Assembly: GCA_951799405.1 (NCBI GenBank)
Contig: OX637339.1
Coordinates: 20,398,001-20,462,000, forward strand
DNA from: Agapetus fuscipes
Lineage: Eukaryota; Arthropoda; Insecta; Trichoptera; Glossosomatidae
Reading direction: 5' to 3'
DNA length: 64,000 nt
Shown piece after piece: positions 33,501-42,502 of this stretch (position 1 is its first letter; each line of letters starts with the position of its first letter). The notes under the pieces were generated by a model. That model was not told the origin of the DNA. It searched no databases and worked only from the letters and a program-made list of their open reading frames with translations. Made by a program: the position numbers and the translations under genes.

Positions 33501-36500
33501 TCTCAATCATCTTCAGGTACAATCAATTAATGAAAACGTTTGTATAGATTAATTAAAATAAAATTAATGAATTAAGTGAAAATAAAACAGTGTTGACTTA
33601 CTTAATTAGAATTGTGTTAGTCTTATAAAATTTAATTGAAATCACAACCTTCTGTTTATGAGACTGATACGTTAACCCTACAGTCTCGTTACACTACAAA
33701 GTAATCAATGCTACTGAACATCATGATGTCTTTATACGCGCCATGTCATGACTTCTATCCCAGCAAAGGGAGTTTCTATTGTAAGTAGTGAGTCCTCATT
33801 TCCTGGTTGGGCGCATTAACAGATTTCTTGTCTCACAACTTGAGGCTTTTCATTCTACATGGCACAAGACCCAGGCCCGCCATGATCTGTGGGCCCAACA
33901 CCTGTGACTACATTTTGCTTTCTGTTTTACAGCCCAATGCCAAATGCCTCCCCTCCTGTTATCTCACAGACCTCAAGATTTAGTCCCAAGATTACAAAAT
34001 GAGAATACACCATTTGGGAATATCTACCTAAACATTTACAGTGTAAGAACTTATTTTCAAATAGCAAAGCCATGGCTCAGTCGCCTTCAGGCCCTGTGCC
34101 TGTGCCTCTTGAGCAGCCAGTCCCTGCTGGGCGTGCTGGCCATCTCCTGACTAACTGTATGTAACTATGTTGTCAGTTCATCGCCGCGTGGGCCTGCTGG
34201 CCATCTCCTGACTAACTGCATATCATTATGTTGCCAGTTTGTCGCCGTGTGGGCCTGCTAGGCTTCGGCCTGTGCCTGTGTCTCTTCAGCAGCCAGTCCC
34301 TGCTGGGCCTGCTGGCCATCTCCTGACTAACTGCATATCATTATGTTGCCAGTTTGTCGCCGTGTGGGCCTGCTAGGCTTCGGCCTGTGCCTGTGTCTCT
34401 TCAGCAGCCAGTCCCTGCTTGGCGTGCTGGCCATCTCGGTGTACACGGGCCCCATCTTCCAGGCCGCCGGCAGCCAGCTGTCTCCCTCCGTGTGTGCCAT
34501 GGCCTACTGCGGGGTCATGGTGCTGGGCTCCCTGGCGGCTTCCCTGCTCATGGACAAGGCGGGGAGGAGGGTGAGTGCAACATTATGCCATCTTCTGCTG
34601 GCCAGACATGCTGCTAGACAGGCCAATCTGTACAGGCAAGATGAAAAATCAACCTGTGTGTGTGTGTGTGTGTATGCACTCCGATCCCCTGCACAGGCAG
34701 GGGCATTTTAAGCTATTTTGGGTAGGGTCCAACGCTGCTCATGCCCCCCCCCCTCCAAATAAGTAGGTAATGACATTTTTTTAAACACAATTTAATGACA
34801 ATCGAAAAACCTACGCAAAAATGCTAGGCTGGTTTGTAATTGGTTTGGTTTGGCGTGCAGCGTGGCACGGCTTGGCTTTTTTTATAGTGAAGAATTATTT
34901 CTCATGTTTTTAAATTATTTTTTTCAAGAGGAGCTAAATACTGTAAAAAAATTAACCCAAAAGGGCCCCCGCGGGGCCCTGTCCGCTGCGGGTACTGCGG
35001 ACCCCCCTTAAACTGGCACTGTGCACAGGCAGATGGTAACTATTATGGACAGCATAAATAACAATAAATATGCAATTCTTCTTCTTCTTCTTCTTCTTCT
35101 TGTGCCACTTCTAACGAAGATCGGCGATCATCATAGCTATTTTGAGTTTTGATGCAATTCTTCTAAGTGCTTAAATAAAATTTTAAGCTTCCACTTTAAT
35201 GGTTGATGTTAGATGACAAAGTTGTTCTCAGGTGAGATCATGCAGTAATTTTGTCTGCCGACTGCGACGTTTCATTCCCTCGAGCAGGATAATATTACTG
35301 CAAATAGAACATTTAACTCGAGGAACATTATGTATTAAAACATGCTGTTTAGTAAATTCACAAGAAGGGCACTGCAGAGCCTTAGCATCTCCTGCACTCT
35401 CAATGTAAAGCATTCACAAGAAGGGCGCTGCAGAGCCTTAGCTTCTCCTGCACTCTCAATGTAAAGCATTCACAAGAAGGGCGCTGCAGAGCCTTAGCTT
35501 CTCCTGCACTCTCAATGTAAAGCATTCACAAGAAGGGCGCTGCAGAGCCTTAGCTTCTCCTGCACTCTCAATGTAAAGCATTCACAAGAAGGGCGCTGCA
35601 GAGCCTTAGCTTCTCCTGCACTCTCAATGTAAAGCATTCACAAGAAGGGCGCTGCAGAGCCTTAGCTTCTCCTGCACTCTCAATGTAAAGCATTCACAAG
35701 AAGGGCGCTGCAGAGCCTTAGCATCTCCTGCACTCTCAATGTAAAGCATTCACATAAACTCCCCCAGATCGCTTAAATCAACGGTTTCCAAACTTTATGC
35801 TACCATGCCTCCCTAAAAAGTTTTTTTTTTTCGGGCCTCCCTTTGTACGTTTTATTTTTTTTCGCGCCTCCCTTTCATATTAATTCATACTACTTAATAC
35901 TAGTTCTTGTATCTGATTCGGCAGTAGAATTGCAAACAATGCTCTCTAGATTGAACGAGTCTCTGCTAGGTAATTATTTGAAATTGAATGCAAGTAAGAC
36001 GAAAGGCTTGATTTTTGAAAGAAATGAAGAAAATACAAACTATGAATTTAGAATAAACAGAATGAATGTTGATGTGGTACTTACATGAGTTTGTATACTT
36101 GGAAAGTATGTTTGAAAAGATGGAAGAATGACAGGTGAACTTGAAAGAAGAGTAATGAAGGGCAGGTGTGTATTGGGTGCCACAGCTTGTATCGCCAAAA
36201 ATCAAAGCATATCTAAAAATGCTCGATTGGCGGTACACAGTGGCATACTTTTACCCACCTTGATGTATGGAAGCGAAGCCTGGACGGTGAATGAAAGTGA
36301 AATTAGCAAAGTCCATACTGTTGAAATGGACTTTCTAAGAAGTATGATTGGGAAAAAACGGAGTGACAGGGTGAGGAATGATTTTGTAAGAGAAGTATGT
36401 GGTGCAAGAGAAAGTGTGAAAGTGAAGATTAAAAGAAGTTTGTTAAGATGGTTTGGGCATATGGAGAGAATGAATGAGGAAAGACTGACGAAGAAAGTAT

Positions 36501-39500
36501 ATGTTGGTAGAATAGATGGATGTCGTGGTAGAGGAAGACCAAGAAAGGTATGGATGGACCAAATATCCAAAATTGCGAATGAATGGAATATCCAGAGTCA
36601 TAATAAAAGAAGAGCTTGTATGAAGAAGGTTATGACTCTGGAGGAAATGAAAGAAGTATGTAAGGATAGAAAGAAATGGCGGTTGATCTGTAATGTTGGC
36701 GGCTAGGGTTTATTAAAGTGAAATTGGTTTTATGATATAGTTTTTTTTTTAATGTCCATGTATATATTATTGTTTATTGATTTAAAAAAATGTAATTTGT
36801 CATGTATGTTCCTTGACTTATAGGTTGGTATGCGGCTGACCACCCATACTGTAAAAAATGGTTCACTTTGCCAATGTCACCCCTGTTTCGGGGAAGGACG
36901 GCAAGAGTTGCAGGGCTTATTTTCATTTGAGATTGGGTTTTTATATTGTAGGCCCACATGCGGCATGTGTTAGCGCAAAATTATACATGTCTGCTTGTGG
37001 GAATGCATTTAATATAAATCCTTAATGATATATATCTTTGCAGCTTAGATTAGATTAGATTAGAAACTACGATGGACACATTTTTGGCGCCTCCCTTAGA
37101 CATAGCTCGCGCCTCCCTTAGACATAGCTCGCGCCTCCCTTAGACATAGCTCGCGCCTCCCAGGGGAGGCGCGCCCCCCAGTTTGGAAACCGCTGGCTTA
37201 AATGAAGATAAAATAAAATGAATTTTTAGATATGCTTAAATGAAGAAAAAAAATAATGAAGGCTTAATCACTCGCTAAGGATGCTGCTGTTACTCTCATT
37301 CATTTTTTCTATTAACGCAATGAGGTTGGAACATTTTGAATTTGTAACTTTTTTCTCGGCGAGCAAACGGGACTGTCTTGGACCTGGCAAACAGGACATG
37401 TCGCACGTTTAATAATAAAGAGAAATAACTCGAAAATTGGGAAAATCGAGATTTTGTAATAAAACGCAAGAACAATGCGAGAAGAATAGGTAGAATGCGA
37501 CAGCCGTTCAATTTGGACGAATATGACGGAGATAAAACATCGGCCGTCTTTTTCATCCCATACAAGTTGTACTGGTTGTCTGAACTTCAAACGTGATTTC
37601 CCAACATTTATGTTTTTTGAGTTATTGCTCTTTATTATTAAACGTGCGATGTCTTGTATGGCACTGCCATCGTTCGCAACCAGTAAAAGAATATTTGTTT
37701 GCATTTTCCCTAGCAACCTGGCCGGGTGACGTTAATTTTTGCGCCCTTGTCAATGTTCCGACCTTCCGAGGAGTTTGTGTGATATTTTGTAGTCATTTTT
37801 AAGCTGAGTGAAGAATTCAAATTTGGAACTTATTTACTCAAAATTTAAACCCATTAAGGTGCTGCCAACATTTTAAATTCCTGAGTCACTAATGTGTTGC
37901 AGGTCCTGCAGATCAGTACATGTCTGATAGTGGGGGGCAGCCAGGCCCTGCTGGCGTGGTACATGCAGGCTATCGGGGTGACGGCTGGCGTGGAGCTGGG
38001 CACCTCAGGAGCCCTGCCCCCCATGGGCACCTCGGAGGCACCGGGGCCCCTGTGGCTGGCGAACCTGACATGGCTGCCACTGGCCATGCTGGCTGTCACT
38101 GTGTTCTTCTTTAATGTGGGCGCAGGGAACATGCCCTTCATCATTGTGTCGGAGATATTCTCGGCAGAGGTAAACAAGCACACCATTTCGTTGTGCCATT
38201 GCTTCTTACTTCACGGAAAAGCCTGCCGCCACTTGAGAAAATATACAGCTCTATATGAGTGTCTATGTGCGTCTATGTGCTGTGTGTCAGTCTGACACAT
38301 ACCTATACAGGATAAGTATGAGGAGGGTTTGAGCATACACCGTGTATTACAAATAGTTTTTGAGACCATTTTCTATTGGCAGCTTTTCTATCTGCTGTCA
38401 TTTTGCTTTCACGTGCAGAGAGCATTCTCAAGGCTGGTAACCATGATTTTTAATTTTTATCAAATCCATCAAAAAAATACATAATTAACACTGCATTTTA
38501 CTTACTTACTTTACTTTACTTTTCGTATGGCCGGCAAGCACAGCAAATCACTTGGCCGTTGGGCCGCGTCAGAGGCGAAGATCCAAGCCCTCCATCCACT
38601 TTATTGTTTGTTTTAAGGAAAGCATTGTTGTAGACTTCTCTATTACTTAAATTTGTAAATATTTGAGGAATAAATACATCTAGGATGGTGTCGTCTAATA
38701 TGACCTAAGCAATTAAAATTGCAAAGTTTTTCAGTTGTTATTCACAAGCTTGTGTATACAAAATTAGCATTAATCGGCAGATGATCATGGCTTGAATATT
38801 TGTGAATAACACTGATAGTATTTTAGCTATGGCTGGCAAAATACACTTGGGTGTATAACTTGTAATAACTGCTTCAATACTAAAAGGATGGAATTGAGAT
38901 GAGGACAGTCTCCGTTTTCATGCGCATGACACATCTTCATGGGTAATATGTAGCCCCGTTCACTGAAAATAAAATAAAATTCTCTTTATCTCTTCAAAAA
39001 TAATTTACTGACGAGAATCATTTTAGATGCCGAGTCAGGCCACTTCAAATGATTTTTAATTTATTTTTCAAAGTGATTTTTTACACCGAACTCTTTTTTT
39101 TTTCTCAGAGGACAAAATGTCACACACCTATGGGCTAGCCCTAGCTTCCTCTCAGGTACCAATCAATCACAAAATATTTCTACGTCTTTTCCTAACAACC
39201 CGGCCGGGTGACAACACAAAATTGTCTATGCCAATTCACATGCGGACCTCATTATACTCCTCTTCACAAATTGACTAAAAAAAATGTTCTGTGTTGTTCA
39301 GGTCCGCGACCTGGCCACCAGCCTGTCTTTATCCTACATGTGGCTTATCAGCTCCTTGCTGCTGCAGCTCTTCCCGCCGGCCGTCAGCGCCGTGGGCCTC
39401 CACAAGGTCTTCTACTTCTTCGCCACGATGTGCGTCTTCTCCGCCCTTCTCTTTCACTTCATCCTGCCGGAGACCAAGGGCAAAACTCAGGAGGAAATCC

Positions 39501-39583
39501 TCAAGCTCCTAGAGTCAAAGAAACATCATCAAAATGCAAAGATAGATGACAATAATGAGCAGGAAATGCATCTTAAATCATAA
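30517..39583 (+). CDS. Sugar transporter-like protein (MFS, Tret1-like), gene 2, eight exons
   Basis: Paralog of the upstream carrier and also a predicted 12-TM MFS membrane transporter. Assembled as join(30517..30598, 31015..31247, 31541..31864, 32391..32502, 33137..33289, 34353..34570, 37903..38169, 39302..39583): 1671 nt, 556 aa, all GT-AG and phase-consistent. Family marks are NTKGRKPAAY, GEVASPRARGAL, VPESPMF, DKAGRR and PETKGKTQEE. The longer size comes partly from an extended loop before TM7 and a hydrophilic C-tail rich in K, N and E. The TM7 motif is SQSLLG and the TM10 motif GNMPF, both unlike classical sugar carriers. Exon 3 equals gene 1 exons 3+4 and exon 8 equals gene 1 exons 8+9, so introns were lost or gained since duplication. 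The exon 5 acceptor was chosen for its pyrimidine tract; an in-frame alternative acceptor lies at about 33178. The 3.3-kb intron 6 is packed with repeats. Confidence 0.88.
32011..32268 (+). repeat. SINE B copy in intron 3 of transporter gene 2
   Basis: TTCCTTGACTTATAGGTTGG to a TTTAGATTTTAGAT tail. Confidence 0.8.
34078..34352 (+). pseudogene. Serial decoy copies of gene 2 exon 6
   Basis: Two to three truncated copies of the beginning of exon 6 precede the real exon at 34353. The clearest has its acceptor AG at 34236-34237 and coding-like sequence from 34238, exactly 115 bases before the real exon. Another has an acceptor near 34173. Each copy ends in the same junction, where the codons after the LLAIS-type stretch meet TGACTAACT, which gives an in-frame TGA. 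None has a donor site. They look like stepwise tandem duplications of acceptor plus exon start. Confidence 0.8.
34698..35021. mobile_element. hAT-type MITE, second family, 324 bp
   Basis: Starts CAGGGGCATTTTAAG and ends CTTAAACTGGCACTG, with a perfect 8-bp duplication TGCACAGG (34690-34697 and 35022-35029). GC-rich near the right end (GGGCCCCCGCGGGGCCC). Lies in intron 6 of transporter gene 2. Confidence 0.8.
35228..35413 (-). other. Short minus-strand frame with two CxxC pairs, unknown
   Basis: About 61 residues, with ALQCPSCEF and, 18 residues later, VKCSICSNI, which would fit a zinc ribbon. It overlaps the first unit of the 56-bp array, which apparently expanded from its 5' end. It could be a relic exon of an inserted gene or retrocopy. 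I do not recognise the protein. Confidence 0.25.
35356..35755 (+). repeat. Seven tandem 56-bp repeats
   Basis: Unit starts ATTCACAAGAAGGGCGCTGC and repeats at exactly 56 bp from 35356 to about 35748, nearly identical. Lies in intron 6 of transporter gene 2. On the minus strand the leftmost unit is continuous with a short frame holding two CxxC pairs (35228-35413). Confidence 0.9.
35903..36714 (+). pseudogene. 5'-truncated LINE, reverse transcriptase C-terminal half
   Basis: Begins within the palm domain (LVLVSDSAVELQTMLSRLN...LKLNASKTK). Then, after a break, it continues as a 192-codon open frame from 36128: GILLPTLMYGSEAWTVNESEIS, LLRWFGHMERMNEERLTKKVY, GRGRPRKVWMDQI, WRLICNVGG, stop at 36706. 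The long clean frame suggests a fairly young insertion. Nested in an hAT MITE and followed by a SINE B. Related pieces are at 50.1 and 62.4 kb. Confidence 0.75.
36809..37063 (+). repeat. SINE B copy nested in the hAT MITE
   Basis: TTCCTTGACTTATAGG to (TTAGA)n; follows the LINE fragment inside the MITE. Confidence 0.8.
37383..37672. mobile_element. Palindromic element in intron 6 of transporter gene 2
   Basis: Arms of about 42 bp around CGCACGTTTAATAATAAAGAG and the inverse CTCTTTATTATTAAACGTGCG, separated by about 150 bp with weaker further pairing. Open frames on both strands here are by-products of the symmetry. Confidence 0.7.
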
Positions 39584-39687
39584 ATGCCAAAGAATAGGGT
39601 AGGATAAAATTAACCATAAAACATATTTATTATTATTCCTGTTGATTATTGATAGTTTTCTTTATTTATTTAATACTGAAAAGAAAT

Positions 39688-39693
39688 AATAAA
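39688..39693 (+). terminator. Poly(A) signal of transporter gene 2
   Basis: AATAAA about 105 bases after the stop codon of the second transporter gene. The surrounding sequence is AT-rich, so chance matches are common and other hexamers nearby are possible. Confidence 0.4.
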
Positions 39694-40278
39694 ATTGATG
39701 CTCAGAAAAATGCATTTAAGAGGGTACTTTTATTTCAAAATTAAAAAATTTCAAATAAAAAACAAATATAGGTACTTATATAAGTAATATGTTAATTCAT
39801 GAAAAAGAAAAATAAATTAAACTAAGATAATTTCAATTTCAAAGCTCCACTGATGCAGCTTTTATAATTTTAATGAAGATAAAAGTATAATAATATTATA
39901 CATTACAGCGATATTTATTACTTTTCAGTTGAGTTGCGCGAAATTTCCCTACTGGTTGGCAGCACCGCATCGTCCACAGGTTGGGGCTGCCATGTTATAG
40001 AAAATGACATATCTCGGGAATTGTTATTTTCCCTTCAAAAAGAACAAAGTAAAAAAAAAAATGTACTTTCAAATAAGAATAGTCATGACATTTAAAAAGT
40101 CTAAAAATTTACAAGGCATATTTTATTATCAGCTTTTGCAAATTATGTTTGTCCCAAAGCAATTTTTTTTTTAATTCGTAGTAAGAATGTATTGACTTTT
40201 TTATAATTTATCCACGTTTTAATTATACTATGATATAAAGGAAATTTTAGCGTCAAGCTTGTAGACGTTTGAAAATCA
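39694..40278. other. No gene seen
   Basis: Strongly AT-rich sequence after the second transporter gene. Confidence 0.4.
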
Positions 40279-40449
40279 GCAAGAGTTGCAGGTTTTATGT
40301 TCATTTGAGGTATCGGTCTTATTTTTTAAGTAGACATGTAGCATGTGTAAGCGCGAGCTACACGTGTTTGTTTGTGGACATGTATTTTGAAAATATGAAT
40401 CTAAAATGTAAAATATGAATATAATATTTTTGCAACATAGATTATAGAT
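40279..40449 (+). repeat. SINE B, 5'-truncated
   Basis: AAGAGTTGCAGGTTTTATG to a GCAACATAGATTATAGAT tail. Confidence 0.6.
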
Positions 40450-40672
40450 GTGGGGATTTTGGGTTATGCGGTATGTCCCTCCCGTAGGTTTTGTTGTTTT
40501 CCCACTTGGAGGCTGTCACTCACTCGTACGGGTGTATCTGCGCTCCTCCAATAATCGCAACTGAAATATTTAAATAAAACACAATAAACTAAAACAAACA
40601 ACCAATGCAGACATTAACAATGAGCGCGTGTGCCTTGTGAGGAAGTGCGCGAGTGCGTTTCAGTGAGAAAAC

Positions 40673-40796
40673 ATGGCAAACATGCTATGGATGCTGCTGC
40701 CCATAGCGGCCTTCACGGTCCTCTCCTCTCTCGTGAGATGCGAGGATGCTGCGAACAAGGATTACACACAGCCAGAAACCAACTCCACAGCTGCAG
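40673..40796 (+). CDS. First coding exon of an unknown secreted protein (partial)
   Basis: From an ATG at 40673 the sequence encodes 41 residues. They begin with a textbook signal peptide: a short N-terminus, a hydrophobic core MLWMLLPIAAFTVLSSL, and a small-residue region ending near RC. A short acidic, Thr/Asn-rich stretch follows. It ends at CAG|GT (40796/40797), a possible phase-1 donor, although GTTAAT is a weak donor; read through, it stops at once. GC content is higher than in the flanks. I found no continuation downstream in the window, so the rest of the gene may lie beyond a large intron, or the exon is an orphan. No family can be assigned. Confidence 0.45.
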
Positions 40797-41589
40797 GTTA
40801 ATGCTAAACCCTGTATTCTATAATCCAAACATGTTTTAATACATAAACCGTTCATTGTTTATTTAATCTGTGTTGAGATGAATGATTTCGTCTTGCGAGA
40901 TGAAAGGATGCTGTAGTACATTTAAGGATGTACACAACAAGAAACAAAACCGAAAACTTTATGTTGAGACTGTTAAATAATGTATTTCCGAAGACAGTTA
41001 TGTTTCTCCTGCATAAGACGCTTATGATTTTCTGGAATAAAAATGCAAAGAACCTAAATGCCTGCACAAGGTTCATACACAACAAGAAACAAACTGACTA
41101 AGCAGGTTAATGTTTCCGATGCGAGGATATTTTCGTACAAAATCCTAGATTTTTTCTAATCGTGGTTTCATAAGCAAAACGTTAATAAATAATAATAGAC
41201 TCTAAAAAAATACCATCGATAAAAAAATGTGATATCACATGGCCGGATTGCTAGAGCACACCAAACATTTTTGTTTTGGTTTTTCTTTTTAATAGATCTG
41301 TGAAGAGGAAAGCAATTCACCAACCTATTCTGCCTGGCCAGAAACAGGTATTAATATCATCAATTAATAATTCATTATTGTTTATATTATGAATTATAAA
41401 TTAATAATTACCCAATTACATCTGTTGAACCAGGGTCAAAGTTAAAGTCAAGTGACCCAAGCGGGGATCGAACCAACGTTATTCTATAATATACGCTAGA
41501 AAGATCGGACACTTGCCCCCCTCGGCCATAACACCGACGTTTGTTTGTGATAATATGTTTTGTTATTATTGCTAAGGATCAAAGTTTCG

Positions 41590-41795
41590 CCCATACTGTA
41601 AAAAATGGTTCACTTTGCCAATGTCACCCCTGTTTCAGGGAAGTTCGGCAAGATGTTCATTTGAGATTGGTTTTTATATTTTAGGTCCACATGCGGTCTG
41701 TGTGAGCGCGAAATTATGCGTGTCTGCTTGTGGGAATGCATTTAATATGAATCTCAAATGATACATATCTTTGCAACTTAGATTTAGATTTTGGA
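41590..41795 (+). repeat. SINE B, 5'-truncated
   Basis: CCCATACTGTAAAAAATGG to TTAGATTTAGATT. Confidence 0.75.
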
Positions 41796-41917
41796 TCAAA
41801 GTCATATAAAGGTGGGACGTTTGTCCGTTGAGAAAATGAAAGATGATAAGAATTGATCTCACAAATCACTAATTGTTTACAATCCTGTTAAAATAAACAA
41901 AACAATGATTGTAGAAC

Positions 41918-42082
41918 TAAAGTCGATGTCTCAGTTCGTAGAATAAGTACATGCACACCTATTCCATGCCGAGAGCTTCACAAGAAATGAGAACCAGCCC
42001 GCTTGGAAGCTGGGAAACCCCCACTTCAACTGAAGTGGTTGGCGTAAGAACGGTATCCTAACTTGTGAAAACAAATAGTTTC
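41918..42082 (+). repeat. SINE C fragment left of the ISL2EU element
   Basis: AAGTCGATGTCTCAGTTCG head remnant and CACTTCAACTGAAGTGGTTGG hairpin. Confidence 0.6.
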
Positions 42083-42094
42083 CGGATTTTATAA

Positions 42095-42170
42095 CGCGCC
42101 ATCTGTAATCTTTGTAGCAACGATGTGTTAACATTTGGGATTCATATTGAGTGCATGCCCACAACTTCAC
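42095..42170 (-). repeat. SINE B 3' piece at the left border of the ISL2EU element
   Basis: Inverse of the B 3' end (TTAACATTTGGGATTCATATTG). Stops just before the transposon end. Confidence 0.6.
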
Positions 42171-42176
42171 AAGTAA

Positions 42177-42190
42177 ACAATAGGGTAATT
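42177..42190 (+). repeat. Left terminal inverted repeat of the ISL2EU element
   Basis: ACAATAGGGTAATT, perfectly inverted at the right end. The inner GGGTAATT belongs to the element; TA at 42181-42182 is the probable target duplication; the outer ACAA match may be chance or part of target preference. Confidence 0.75.
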
Positions 42191-42360
42191 GCAATGGTGA
42201 GCAATATGGTTAAAAACGATATTTTTGTGTAGATTATAAGTCAAGGATCTCAACTATATTTTTTTTAAGTGGTAAAATTGGGCTTTTCATTTTTAATTTT
42301 GTAAAATAAAATGCCGACAAATCGAGTCCAATTCAAACGCGACGCTATTGGCTGGAGCTC

Positions 42361-42379
42361 GTGTGACGTCATTGGATCC
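42361..42379 (+). promoter_or_regulatory. Left subterminal TGACGTC-TGGATC motif
   Basis: A stretch reading TGTGACGTCATTGGATC lies 178 bp inside the left end. The same motif, nearly identical, occurs inverted about 169 bp inside the right end. It also lies just upstream of the transposase gene. It could be a transposase (THAP) binding site, a CRE-like promoter element, or both. Confidence 0.5.
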
Positions 42380-42502
42380 AAGTGGCGTGAGTGACGTGTG
42401 TTGGTAGTATTAGAAAGCCGGCTGTCAGTGTGAAAATACGTGCTATTATCAAGCTTCCGAGATCCGACAAACATAATATAAACTCACAACAAACCTTGAA
42501 AA

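Larger units (their letters stand above)
35779..37195. mobile_element. hAT-type MITE, same family, with nested LINE and SINE B
   Basis: Same ends as the element at 1.26 kb, with a perfect 8-bp duplication GCTTAAAT (35771-35778 and 37196-37203). The MITE body is interrupted between about 35903 and 37064 by a 5'-truncated LINE and a SINE B. Just inside the right end, TTAGACATAGCTCGCGCCTCCC repeats about three times with a 27-bp period. Lies in intron 6 of transporter gene 2. Confidence 0.85.

Noticed and set aside
35356..35755. Possible CRISPR-like array of regular repeats
   Set aside because: Units are contiguous 56-bp tandem copies with no unique spacers, in a eukaryotic intron.
36202..36570. 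122-codon minus-strand frame at 36.2-36.6 kb
   Set aside because: Antisense of the LINE reverse transcriptase frame.
37312..37716. 134-codon minus-strand frame in intron 6 of gene 2
   Set aside because: Lies on a palindromic element; open frames on both strands follow from its symmetry and it lacks known motifs.
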